Source of the DNA: CAZAMP01 sp964486455 | GTDB lineage: Bacteria > Eisenbacteria > RBG-16-71-46 > CAZAMP01 | DNA: 51,874 bases | Assembly (NCBI GenBank): GCA_964486455.1 | Contig: CAZAMP010000029.1 | Span: 1 to 51,874 of the forward strand | Direction: 5' to 3' | Shown: one piece after another, positions 41,286 to 49,659 of the stretch | Position numbering within the stretch: position 1 is the stretch's first letter | Layout: the number at the start of each line of letters is the position of its first letter | Made by a program: the position numbers and the translations under genes | Notes under the pieces: model-generated | The model's database searches: none | What the model saw: only the letters and a program-made list of their open reading frames with translations | Told to the model about the DNA's origin: nothing

Positions 41286-41849
41286 CTACTGGTGCTGGTC
41301 CTCTTGGTAGACGATCTGCCAGGTCGTGGGATCAACGGTCGTGTCGGGCTTGAAGATGAAGAGCGCCGGGTCGCCCTGCACGAGGTAAGTAACGGGTTCC
41401 CCGCCTTCAGCGTCAGGCGTCTCCACGGCGAGATACGCCGACGGCACCTGGATCATCATGTATCCCTCGTCCTCGGGAAAGTCCTCGCGATCGGAAGGAT
41501 ACACTGGTGATTGATCCAGCCGGATCTCGATGCCGAACACCACATCGAACATCCTGTCGGTCGTATCGTAATCCTGGAGCTGGTTCAGCTCATCGAAATC
41601 GATGACCCCGGCATCTTCGGGCGACGGGACGAAACGGAACCCCTCATGAATCTGATCGGCGTAGCCGTCGATGTCGAGCTCCGCATAGGCGATCTCGAGG
41701 TTCATCAACACGCTGTCGGGGCTCGTCCGCGCGTGGTAGATGACGTCCTGCGGCGTGTAAATAGGGTCCGGTTTCTCGGGATCCTTGTCACACGAGAGCG
41801 CGGCCAATGCCGCTACGACCGCAAGCAGTAATACCAGTGCGCGTCTCAT
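41286..41849 (-). CDS. Lipoprotein with NTF2/SnoaL-like domain (paralogue of the one at 38.0 kb)
   Basis: 187 aa. Lipobox with C20 (VVAALAALSC), an acidic/Pro-rich linker (DKDPEKPDPIYTPQD), then NLEIAYAELDIDGYADQIHE and FRFVPS, the same opening as the other lipoprotein. It ends TTWQIVYQEDQHQ, parallel to YQIVCQQEF in the paralogue. Probably membrane-anchored in the periplasm or at the outer-membrane face. Ribosome site GGGAG, 7 nt spacing. A good promoter lies 76 nt upstream (41925-41953). The propeller-like gene follows after 92 nt, so they may be co-transcribed. Confidence 0.82.
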   Translation of the reverse strand: MRRALVLLLAVVAALAALSCDKDPEKPDPIYTPQDVIYHARTSPDSVLMNLEIAYAELDIDGYADQIHEGFRFVPSPEDAGVIDFDELNQLQDYDTTDRMFDVVFGIEIRLDQSPVYPSDREDFPEDEGYMMIQVPSAYLAVETPDAEGGEPVTYLVQGDPALFIFKPDTTVDPTTWQIVYQEDQHQ

Positions 41850-41924
41850 TGCCTGTCTCCCTGTTGGGCGGGCTCGATCGTCGTTTCTCTGGTGATGGAG
41901 CCGAAGCTCACTAAAAGCACCATT

Positions 41925-41953
41925 AATGATAGCGGGCTCATTATTGTATCACA
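41925..41953 (-). promoter_or_regulatory. Promoter of the lipoprotein/propeller gene group
   Basis: On the minus strand TTGTGA (four of six), exactly 17 nt, then TATCAT (five of six). The lipoprotein ATG is 76 nt downstream. It is the best-matched sigma-70-like promoter seen in the window. Confidence 0.5.
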
Positions 41954-42149
41954 AGGATCAATCCGCAGTCTCGTCGTCGCCGTCCCCGCATCCTTCGATC
42001 TGACCGGCGAGCGATATTGAGGATCGACTGCCTCACACATCTACTTATAACCATGTCGGTGTGGAGAGGTTCCGCTGGCGCGGGTCACGTCCTACCCGAT
42101 CGCACCGGTACTCGACGTGAATGAGTTAGCGGAACCGTGAGGTGAGGTA

Positions 42150-44390
42150 TCAGCGAGCCAGAACGATCCGATGTCGCGCGCGCATGTCGTCAGAGGTTAG
42201 GCGGATGAAGTAAACTCCACCCGCGGCGGGCCGACCTCCGGCGTCGCGACCGTCCCAGACGACCGTGTAGCGTCCCGGTGCTTGCCGGCCTTCGACGAGG
42301 CGTTGCATCAGCCGGCCGCCCACGTCGAAGATCTCGAGCTTCACGTCGGCCGCTGACGGCACGTCGAAACGAACCGTGGCCGGGGCCCGAAACGGGTTGG
42401 GACAGAAGACCCGCAGCGCGGCCGGAGTGATATCGAGGTCACCGGCGACGCTCGTCGTCGGCTCCTCCACGATCAAGAGCGTTTGATCCGCCAACAGGTC
42501 CGTGAACGTCTCCGTCGATCCGTTCGGCCACCACACCGTTAGCGAATCTACCGCGGTCGCTTCGGCCAGACCGAAATGAATGTCCATTGAACTCTGGCCC
42601 ATGTCGTTCACGGATCCATTCTGTACGCGGTACTGTGTCTGTCCACCCGCGACGATCCGAACGCGCGCGCCGATGGCGTCACGGTTGCTGCTGATGCCGA
42701 CCAGCCGGACCTTGAGCCAGTGATGGTCGTTGCCGTCGTTGCGATAGAGCACGTGCGGTCCGTCGGCGAACGGCCAATGGGCCCAACCGTTGACCACGTA
42801 GAGATCCGGGAATCCGTTGCCGTCATAGTCGGACCACCCGACGGCCGCTCCGCTTCCGGTCACGACGCATTCGACGCCGGCCTCGGCCGCGCGCTCGGTG
42901 AACGTTCCGTCACCGTTGTTCATGTAGAGGAAATTCGGGGCGTTGTGCGCGAAGGGCGTGGATACGACCCGGTCGTTGACGACGTAGATATCCAACCAGC
43001 CGTCGTTGTCGACATCGACTGCAACGCAGTTCTTGCCGCTCAACTCATCGCTGATTCCCGCGGAGAGACTGACATCCACAAACGTGCTGTTTCCGACGTT
43101 TTCGTACAGACGGTCCGACAGATCCGGTTCGATAAACTCGGTTTCGAGGAGCGTCGTATCGATCTGCGAGATCGATCCATCCAGAACGTCCGCCTGCAAC
43201 CAGAAGCGATGATAGTCCACCCGATCGGTCGCCGTCCGGACGTGCCATGGCCCCCCGGCGGCGTCCTGCCAGATGAAACAGCCGAGCGACTCGCCAGCCT
43301 CGAAGTCCGGCTCGCCCTGGTACTGGCCATCGAGCATGGTGAACTCGCCCGACGGCGGATGCAGGCCGTATTGTCCAAGATAGATGTGCTGCGTTTGATT
43401 GTAGAGATTGTCGACGCGAATCGTGAACTCGAGACCGGAGCAATCAGCCGAGATGTCGTATCCGTCCGAGCCGCTTTCGTACGCCGGCGACTGCAGAAGA
43501 GCGGATTGAAACCGAAAGGTCGTCTCGTCCACGAGATAGGCGTCTCGCTGGCAGACCCAATAGCCTCGACTCAGAAAGACGTCTTGGTCACCGTCGTTGT
43601 CGTAGTCCAGCCAGCACAGGCCCCAGATCCATTTGAGCGGTGTCGGAAACCCGGATCCGCCGGTTATGTCCTGGAAGCTGCCGCCTCCACTGTTTCGATA
43701 GAGCCCCATCTCTCCCGTATCGTGATCCACCAGCAACGCGTCGAGATAGCCATCGCCGTTCAGCTCGGTGAACGCTCCGATGTACTGCCGATCCGTCCCG
43801 AGCCCGCCGGCTCCGGGAACGCTTTCGAATGTCCCATCGCCGCGGTTCAGAAAGAGACGGTTGGGTCCCGCGTAGTTAGTGACGAAGAGATCAAGCCAGC
43901 CATCGCGATCCGCGTCCACCCAGTGGCAGAAGCGACCTCGGCCCGTCGAATCGGCCACGCCCGCCTCCACGGCGATTTCTTGGAAGTGAAGCCCGTCGAG
44001 ATTCCATCCAAGCTGATTCTTCGCGTTGCCGTTCTGCCCCGGCGCCCCGACCACCGTGTACATATCCCTGCGCCCGTCGTTGTCGAAATCGCCCCAGGCG
44101 GCCCCGTGTTGGTCCTGGACCGTAGAGATGCCGGACGCCCAGATTCGCTCGACGAAGGACGTCCCCCCGGATACGTTTTGGAAGAGATTCGGAGGGGCAT
44201 AGTGGTTCGTCACGAAGACGTCGTCGAAGCCATCCGAGTTGAAGTCTCCCCAGTTGAGCCCGTAGGAATACGTGCTTTCGCGAATGCCGAGGAGCGAATC
44301 CACGCGCGTGAACGTGACGGCACTCTGGGCGGACACGGGAAAAAGAAAAAGCATAAAGAGAAGGGGGCGTAGTCTCCGGTGTAAGCGCAT
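42150..44390 (-). CDS. Secreted ASPIC/UnbV - FG-GAP (CRTAC-like) protein with FlgD-like tail
   Basis: 746 aa with a signal peptide (LLFMLFLFPVSAQSA). FG-GAP/VCBS units carry DFNSDGFDDVF, DFDNDGRRDMY, DADRDGWLDLF, DYDNDGDQDVF, DVDNDGWLDIY and DYDGNGFPDLY calcium loops. A divergent insert (about 290-400) lacks the loops. An ASPIC/UnbV domain follows (about 570-650: WLKVRLVGISSNRDAIGARV, MGQSSMDIHFGLA, DSLTVWWPNGSTE). The final FlgD-like domain runs from VFCPNPFRAP to HRIVLAR. Proteins of this build are secreted adhesion- or matrix-like factors of unknown activity. AGGAG lies about 10 nt before the ATG. The gene shares its general layout with the partial FG-GAP gene at the left end of the window. 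Confidence 0.9.
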   Translation of the reverse strand: MRLHRRLRPLLFMLFLFPVSAQSAVTFTRVDSLLGIRESTYSYGLNWGDFNSDGFDDVFVTNHYAPPNLFQNVSGGTSFVERIWASGISTVQDQHGAAWGDFDNDGRRDMYTVVGAPGQNGNAKNQLGWNLDGLHFQEIAVEAGVADSTGRGRFCHWVDADRDGWLDLFVTNYAGPNRLFLNRGDGTFESVPGAGGLGTDRQYIGAFTELNGDGYLDALLVDHDTGEMGLYRNSGGGSFQDITGGSGFPTPLKWIWGLCWLDYDNDGDQDVFLSRGYWVCQRDAYLVDETTFRFQSALLQSPAYESGSDGYDISADCSGLEFTIRVDNLYNQTQHIYLGQYGLHPPSGEFTMLDGQYQGEPDFEAGESLGCFIWQDAAGGPWHVRTATDRVDYHRFWLQADVLDGSISQIDTTLLETEFIEPDLSDRLYENVGNSTFVDVSLSAGISDELSGKNCVAVDVDNDGWLDIYVVNDRVVSTPFAHNAPNFLYMNNGDGTFTERAAEAGVECVVTGSGAAVGWSDYDGNGFPDLYVVNGWAHWPFADGPHVLYRNDGNDHHWLKVRLVGISSNRDAIGARVRIVAGGQTQYRVQNGSVNDMGQSSMDIHFGLAEATAVDSLTVWWPNGSTETFTDLLADQTLLIVEEPTTSVAGDLDITPAALRVFCPNPFRAPATVRFDVPSAADVKLEIFDVGGRLMQRLVEGRQAPGRYTVVWDGRDAGGRPAAGGVYFIRLTSDDMRARHRIVLAR

Positions 44391-44492
44391 GTAGATCGGT
44401 CTCCTGGCTGTCGGTCAAGGATGAACGAACCGAGTTCCGGCCGGGTGAGTCATTGTCGAAACTCAGCGCACACTCACCCGTAGTGCACGACT

Positions 44493-44510
44493 AGTCTACT
44501 GTACAGTCTA
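44493..44510. promoter_or_regulatory. Direct repeat AGTCTA-N6-AGTCTA with ACTGTACAGT core
   Basis: AGTCTA occurs at 44493-44498 and 44505-44510, and the 10-bp palindrome ACTGTACAGT (44498-44507) spans the gap. It lies just upstream of the candidate ABC promoter, in the region between two divergent genes. It is a possible regulator site for either. Confidence 0.4.
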
Positions 44511-44515
44511 GCAGC

Positions 44516-44544
44516 TTGTTGGGGATTGCCCACCCCCGTAGGGT
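44516..44544 (+). promoter_or_regulatory. Candidate promoter of the ABC exporter operon
   Basis: TTGTTG, 17 nt, TAGGGT. The -10 is the same hexamer as in the RRM-gene promoter at 8633. The leader to the ATPase start would be about 118 nt. Confidence 0.33.
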
Positions 44545-44668
44545 GCAATATTGGGATCTGGTCGCCCAACGGGCGGAAAAGGACCCGACTCCGGCGCGCG
44601 CGCTATGCACAACGGGCGCGCGCAAGACTCAGATGATACAATCGGCTGATCTCAACCAGGAGGTGTCG

Positions 44669-45454
44669 ATGGTGAATGCTTCCGATTCCGTCGCCGGCAA
44701 CGACACGGCAATTCGCATCCGTGACCTTACGCGAACATTCGGTGAGACACGGGCGGTGAACCGGGTCAACCTCACCGTCCCATCCGGTTCCTTCTTCGGC
44801 TTCCTGGGCCCGAACGGCGCGGGCAAGACGACGACGGTGCGCATGCTCACGGGCCTCTTGGCGCCGACGTACGGTGACGCCGACATCGCGGGCCACTCCA
44901 TTATTTCCGAGTCGGTCGCCATCAAGCGGCTGACCGGCGTCGTGCCGGACAATCTTGCGCTCTTCGATCGGCTTTCGCTGTGGGAGCACCTCACGATGGT
45001 CGGGCGCATCTACGGGCTTTCACAATCCGAGACCACGTCTCGCGCCGAAGACCTGCTCAAGCTGCTCGGCCTGTGGGACGACCGCGGGGTCTACTCCGTC
45101 GACGCTTCGCACGGCATGCGAAAGAAGCTCGCCTTCGCCATCGCACTCATCCACAGCCCGAAGATTCTCTTTCTCGACGAGCCATTCGAAGGAATCGACC
45201 CGATCGCGGGGCGGGTTCTACGCAAGCTGCTCAAAACGTTGTCCGAGCGCGGCGCGACCATCTTCTTGACCTCTCATATTCTCGAGATCATCGAACGCCT
45301 GGTGAACCGCGTGGCGATCATCGTGAAGGGTGAGATCGCGCTCGAATCGTCGCTCGCCGAGCTGACACGAGAGGGGCGTTCGCTGGAAGAGGCGTTCATC
45401 GAGGCTGCGGGTGAGCAGGCCTCCGAGGTGACGGAGCTCACATGGCTCGTGTGA
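44669..45454 (+). CDS. ABC transporter ATP-binding protein (ABC-2 exporter)
   Basis: 261 aa. Walker A GPNGAGKTT at 47-55, a signature in the form DASHGMRKKLA (147-155; S-H-G-M rather than L-S-G-G-Q, common in ABC-2 exporters), Walker B ILFLDEP with D170-E171, and switch His H203 (LTSHILE). It powers a two-gene exporter with the overlapping permease gene. The start ATG at 44669 has AGGAGGT 4-5 nt upstream; the frame is open to 44516, but the added residues are not family-like and overlap a promoter. The last 12 nt overlap the permease gene, so expression is coupled. Substrate unknown. Confidence 0.92.
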   Translation: MVNASDSVAGNDTAIRIRDLTRTFGETRAVNRVNLTVPSGSFFGFLGPNGAGKTTTVRMLTGLLAPTYGDADIAGHSIISESVAIKRLTGVVPDNLALFDRLSLWEHLTMVGRIYGLSQSETTSRAEDLLKLLGLWDDRGVYSVDASHGMRKKLAFAIALIHSPKILFLDEPFEGIDPIAGRVLRKLLKTLSERGATIFLTSHILEIIERLVNRVAIIVKGEIALESSLAELTREGRSLEEAFIEAAGEQASEVTELTWLV

Positions 45455-47037
45455 AACCGATCTCGCTCTCACTTCTTCCCTTCATCTGGCGCGCGTACTG
45501 GCGGGACCTCACGGCGCGCGGCGCCTGGCGAAACGCGAATCTCCTGGTCGTCGGAATCGCGACACTCTTCATGATCCCCAGCCAAATCGCGGCAAGCATC
45601 TTCGCCATCACGAGCATTCAGTCGGGAGCGGTGACGCGCGGCATGCTCATCACCCAAGTCGTCCTCACGACCGTTCTCATGGGATGGCTGCTTCTTCCCG
45701 TGTTGATCAATAGCGTCTCTGCGCGCGGTCAGGGCATCCGGCTGCTACGTCTATCCCAGTTCCCGCTGACAATCGCTCAGCTTTTTGAGGTCGGGGTCGT
45801 GAACACGCTCATCCAGCCGGTCTACTGGCTTCTTGTCCTCGTATCCGCCTTTGCGCTGATCCCGCTCGGCATGGCTCCGTATCCCGGCTACGCGCTTGCC
45901 GCCGGCGTGCTCTTCATCGCCGTGGCCGCTTTGATCTCGTGGACGATCGGACTCGTGGGCACGGCACTCCTGTCGTCGCGACGAGGTCGCGAGCTGGCAC
46001 TCGGACTCTTCACGTTCACCATGGCCGGGATGTTCTTCTTATTGCGTGGCGACATAGATCTCAGCGACGGTCTGCTGACGCTGGAGGTCTTCGGCCGCAG
46101 CTTTCTGCTGACGAACGCCGAGGGAACGGAAGGCCTCTTCGTTACCCTACGCAACGTGACGCCCGCCACCTGGACGATGAACGCCGCACACGGCGACCGG
46201 CCGTTCTTGTGGCTCGGCGTCCTTGCCGCGTGCGCGCTCGCGAGTTTCGGACTGTCCGCCTGGAGCCTGAAGCGGCTCATCGTTCGGCCGCCGGAAGGAA
46301 TCGGAGGCGGACGAGCACGCCGACGGGCGATCGGTGCCGTGCCGGGACTCCCCATCGAGGTGGGGGTCTCAGCGGTGAAGGAGTTTCGCTACCTGCTCCG
46401 GACAATGGACGCGCTCCTCGGCATCGCGATCGGCGTCGTAGCGGCGGTGATCGCGTTCGTGCAGCCGGAGCGAGGCGTGATCGTGCTCGGGCTCGCCGCC
46501 CCCGTGATCATCACGATGGAGATGGCGATGCCGCTGAACGCTTTCGGATTGGACAAGCAGACCGTAGACCGCTATCGCCTTCTACCGCTTTCCGGCAAGA
46601 CGATTATCTTCTCGAAGAACATCGCGTACTTCCTCGTGGTCGCGATCGAGCTGTTTCCGATCGTGGTCGCGGGTCTGATCCAGGTGGGCCTCGTGTTCGT
46701 GCTTGCCCTCCTCTCCGCCTGCGCCGCGATGTGTCTCGTGACGAGCGCTTGGGGGAACGTGCTATCGATTCGAGAACCAGCGCCGAGAGACTTCTTCAAC
46801 TTCGACAGTCGTGAGCAGGCCGGTGGAGCGCTCGGTATGATCTTCGCTACCCTCGTGTGGCTCGCCCCACTCGGCCTCGGAGCGCTCGCTTGGTCACTCG
46901 GAGGAGCGATACCGGTTCTCCTCGTTCAGGTCGCGCTGCTGGCCATCGCACTGGTGATCTACCGAAAGCTGCTTCCGCGCGCCGGCCGTCTATTCGAGGA
47001 AAGCGCCGAGGTCATGAGAACGAGGCTCTCCGGATAG
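45442..47037 (+). CDS. ABC-2 type permease
   Basis: 531 aa integral membrane protein with eleven or twelve hydrophobic helices (for example NLLVVGIATLFMIPSQIAAS, YWLLVLVSAFALIPLGMA, TMAGMFFLLRG, LLGIAIGVVAAVIAFV). A cytoplasmic Arg-rich loop lies near residues 290-300. The pairing with the ATPase and the 13-nt overlap define an exporter; ABC-2 permeases of this size move drugs, lipids or polysaccharides, and nothing here narrows that. GGAG lies 5 nt before the ATG, inside the ATPase gene. It ends 23 bp before the convergent barrel gene, with no clear terminator between them. Confidence 0.85.
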   Translation: MARVKPISLSLLPFIWRAYWRDLTARGAWRNANLLVVGIATLFMIPSQIAASIFAITSIQSGAVTRGMLITQVVLTTVLMGWLLLPVLINSVSARGQGIRLLRLSQFPLTIAQLFEVGVVNTLIQPVYWLLVLVSAFALIPLGMAPYPGYALAAGVLFIAVAALISWTIGLVGTALLSSRRGRELALGLFTFTMAGMFFLLRGDIDLSDGLLTLEVFGRSFLLTNAEGTEGLFVTLRNVTPATWTMNAAHGDRPFLWLGVLAACALASFGLSAWSLKRLIVRPPEGIGGGRARRRAIGAVPGLPIEVGVSAVKEFRYLLRTMDALLGIAIGVVAAVIAFVQPERGVIVLGLAAPVIITMEMAMPLNAFGLDKQTVDRYRLLPLSGKTIIFSKNIAYFLVVAIELFPIVVAGLIQVGLVFVLALLSACAAMCLVTSAWGNVLSIREPAPRDFFNFDSREQAGGALGMIFATLVWLAPLGLGALAWSLGGAIPVLLVQVALLAIALVIYRKLLPRAGRLFEESAEVMRTRLSG

Positions 47038-47059
47038 TCACCGTTTCACCGGTCTGCGC

Positions 47060-47785
47060 TCACAGATACAAGATGAACTGCATCGTGGCGCCCAGACCCA
47101 GGTCGTGTCCGAAGCTGTCGAAGCTCCATCTACTGGATTCGCTACGCGTCGTGTTCTCCCCGGTCGTGAGATCGCCGCCTTCGTCGATCGACTGCGAGAC
47201 ATCAGACGCGTTCCATTCGTTTGAGTAGTATCTCAGGCGAAGCCCGAAGCGTGTTTCCAGCACGAAGCGGTTCTCAATGTGAAACGCGGGACGGATGCCG
47301 AGCAAGAAGTCGACGGTGTGCGACTTCCTTATGTCTACATCCGTCCGGTGCCGCTCTGGATCACTGTAGGTCTCGCCTTCAGAAAGCGCACTGAAGCTCC
47401 GGACGTCATCGTCATCGCTCCAGGAGTAGTTCACCGCAGCAAACGGTCCGAGACCGACCCACCGGCCGATCCGTGTCTCCCGGTAGATCATCGTGCCGAC
47501 GGTGATGGCCTGTCGATCCCCCTCCGACATCCAATTCTCCTCGGAGCTTCGCTCCGTCTCACCTTCGTAGACACTCTCGTCCTTGCTATCGCTCGTCTCG
47601 TCGGTCAGCGAGGGATCGATACGAAGCCCCACGCCCCATGTCTCGTTCAGGCGGTAGCGCGCGGCGATCCCGTCGTCCCAGCCGACTCCCCACCTCCTGA
47701 ACGGCGTCGCACTGTCATCCGCAATTGCGATCTGGGTCGCGGTGATCATCAAGAGCGCCATCGCGAGTGTCGATCGAATCGTCAT
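47060..47785 (-). CDS. Small outer-membrane beta-barrel-like protein
   Basis: 241 aa with a signal peptide (LAMALLMITATQIAIA). Short alternating strands follow (YRLNETWGVGLRID, GRWVGLGPFAAVNYSW, VDFLLGIRPAFHIENRFVLETRFGLRLRYY), separated by acidic, Ser-rich loops. The last strand, LGATMQFILYL, has the hydrophobic aromatic-near-end pattern of barrel proteins, so an 8- to 10-stranded OmpA/OmpX-like barrel is likely. No plug or peptidoglycan-binding domain. AGGAGG lies 5 nt before the ATG. It is convergent with the ABC permease; I do not recognise a specific family. Confidence 0.75.
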   Translation of the reverse strand: MTIRSTLAMALLMITATQIAIADDSATPFRRWGVGWDDGIAARYRLNETWGVGLRIDPSLTDETSDSKDESVYEGETERSSEENWMSEGDRQAITVGTMIYRETRIGRWVGLGPFAAVNYSWSDDDDVRSFSALSEGETYSDPERHRTDVDIRKSHTVDFLLGIRPAFHIENRFVLETRFGLRLRYYSNEWNASDVSQSIDEGGDLTTGENTTRSESSRWSFDSFGHDLGLGATMQFILYL

Positions 47786-48034
47786 CTCGGCCTCCTACCT
47801 CGTTCCCCATCAACGCGCACGCGGACTTCAGTGGAATCCACCTGCGCGACCGGAAGGCGAAGAACACGCCCACCGAGTCCATTTCTGGCTTCTCGGCACC
47901 CATTCTAGCCTCACGCCGCGGGATTCCTCACGAAAACCGCATCGATCCCGCCGCAGCGCGCAGGTTTCTCGAGACGCGTGCGTTCGGGTTGTCAGCAGAT
48001 GATAGAATCCAACCAGTCTACGGGGAGACCAGCC

Positions 48035-49555
48035 ATGAAGATCGCCATCGCCCTCATCCTCGGGTCGGTGCTCGCGCTACCGGCTACCGGCGTCCGAGCC
48101 GCAACCGTCGTGATCGACACGGGTCAGGACGTCTGCTACGACAACACCACGGAAATCGATTGTCCGTCGCCGGGAGAACCGTTTCACGGCCAGGATGCTC
48201 AATACAACGGCACACAGCCCAGCTACGTAACCGGCGGTGACGGGCTGACGGTCTATGATTCCAACACCGGCCTGCGGTGGACGCAAAGCCCAGACATCAA
48301 CGGCGATGGTGAGATCGACATCGACGACAAGCTGGGGTGGGCCGACGCCCAGGAATATCCTGACGTCCTGAACGCGCAGACCTACGGTGGCTTCGACGAC
48401 TGGCGCTCCCCCACCATCAAAGAGCTCTACTCGCTCATCGATTTCAGCGGTCGGACCGGCATGGGCGCCGCGTCATCGATTCCCTACATCGACACCGATT
48501 ACTTCGACTTCGCCTACGGGGACGAGAGCGCCGGCGAGCGGTTCATCGACGCGCAGACCTGGTCCGCCACCGAGTACGTCGGGACCACGATGAACAACGA
48601 TCCGACGGCGTTCGGGGTCAACTTCGCCGACGGCCGGATCAAGGGCTACCCACGGGACATGATGCAGCAGTACGTCCGTTTCGTGCGCGGCCCGACCGAC
48701 TACGGGGAGAACAGCTTCGTCGACAATGACGACGGAACGATCACGGACCTCGCCACCGGTCTCATCTGGGCGAAGTCTGACAGCGACGTTGCCATGAACT
48801 GGGAAGACGCGCTCGCGTACGCGGAAGGGCTCGTGCTTGCCGGGAACGATGACTGGCGCGTGCCGAACGCGAAAGAGCTGCAGAGCATCGTCGACTACAC
48901 CCGGGCGCCCGACGCCCAGGACCCCGGCCAGCAAGGCCCCGCCATTGATCCGATCTTTGAGCTCACGGACGACGACTCATGGTGCTGGGCATCCACTACG
49001 CACTACGACGGCCCGAGCCCGGAAAAGGCCGTCTACGTCTGCTTCGGCCTGGCTTGGGGCTACCTCGGACCGCCCGGCCAGGGTCAGTGGGTGAACGTCC
49101 ATGGCGCCGGCGCGCAACGAAGCGACCCCAAGGACGGAGACCCGAACGATTGGCCGTACGGCCACGGCCCGCAAGGGGATGAGATTCGGATCTTCAACTA
49201 CGTGCGCGCCGTGCGTGGAACCAGCAGCTCGACGGGCGTCGACTCCGGGGATTCACAGGGTCCACCGGCCGGCGATTCGATGCAGCTCGGGCTCAGGGCG
49301 TTTCCCAATCCCAGCGACGGCGCGACCGCATTCGATATCGACCTGCCCGCAACCGCACGTGCACGACTAGAGATCTACGATGTCACCGGACGCAAGGTGC
49401 GCTCGCTTTTCGATGACACGCTGACCGCGGGGCCGCACCGGTTCGTATGGGACGGGCGCGACGCTGCGTCCCGTATCGTCGCTCCGGGCATCTATATCGC
49501 GCGCCTCGCGACCGCAACGAGCAGTCGATCCGTCAAACTCATGTGGAGACCATGA
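48035..49555 (+). CDS. Secreted DUF1566 (Lcl-type) protein with FlgD-like tail
   Basis: 506 aa. A signal peptide (KIAIALILGSVLALPATGVRA) and a Cys-containing N-terminal stretch are followed by two DUF1566 units. The first is about 70-230 (GLRWTQSPDINGDG, FDDWRSPTIKELYSLID) and the second about 240-400 (GLIWAKSDSDV, NDDWRVPNAKELQSIVD). DUF1566 is found in secreted collagen-like and adhesin-type proteins; no activity is established. Both units carry the W-R-x-P-x-x-K-E-L motif. An acidic DINGDGEIDIDD loop in unit one looks like a calcium site. The C-terminal FlgD-like domain (FPNPSDGAT to RSVKLMWRP) differs from the rest in ending W-R-P. The start at 48035 has GGGGAG 7 nt upstream and is followed by the signal peptide. 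TAGAAT at 48003-48008 is a possible -10. Confidence 0.87.
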   Translation: MKIAIALILGSVLALPATGVRAATVVIDTGQDVCYDNTTEIDCPSPGEPFHGQDAQYNGTQPSYVTGGDGLTVYDSNTGLRWTQSPDINGDGEIDIDDKLGWADAQEYPDVLNAQTYGGFDDWRSPTIKELYSLIDFSGRTGMGAASSIPYIDTDYFDFAYGDESAGERFIDAQTWSATEYVGTTMNNDPTAFGVNFADGRIKGYPRDMMQQYVRFVRGPTDYGENSFVDNDDGTITDLATGLIWAKSDSDVAMNWEDALAYAEGLVLAGNDDWRVPNAKELQSIVDYTRAPDAQDPGQQGPAIDPIFELTDDDSWCWASTTHYDGPSPEKAVYVCFGLAWGYLGPPGQGQWVNVHGAGAQRSDPKDGDPNDWPYGHGPQGDEIRIFNYVRAVRGTSSSTGVDSGDSQGPPAGDSMQLGLRAFPNPSDGATAFDIDLPATARARLEIYDVTGRKVRSLFDDTLTAGPHRFVWDGRDAASRIVAPGIYIARLATATSSRSVKLMWRP

Positions 49556-49659
49556 TCTAGGGCTGTCACACCGCTTCTCACGGCGGAACCGGTCCATCGG
49601 TGGTAAACTTCTCGGTAGGCGACTCATGAGACAGGTGTCGATCTCCGAGGAGGCCGGAC

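Noticed and set aside
42720..44372. 550-codon plus-strand open frame opposite the ASPIC gene
   Set aside because: Antisense shadow of a repeat protein; composition is not protein-like and the real gene has a signal peptide and domain order.
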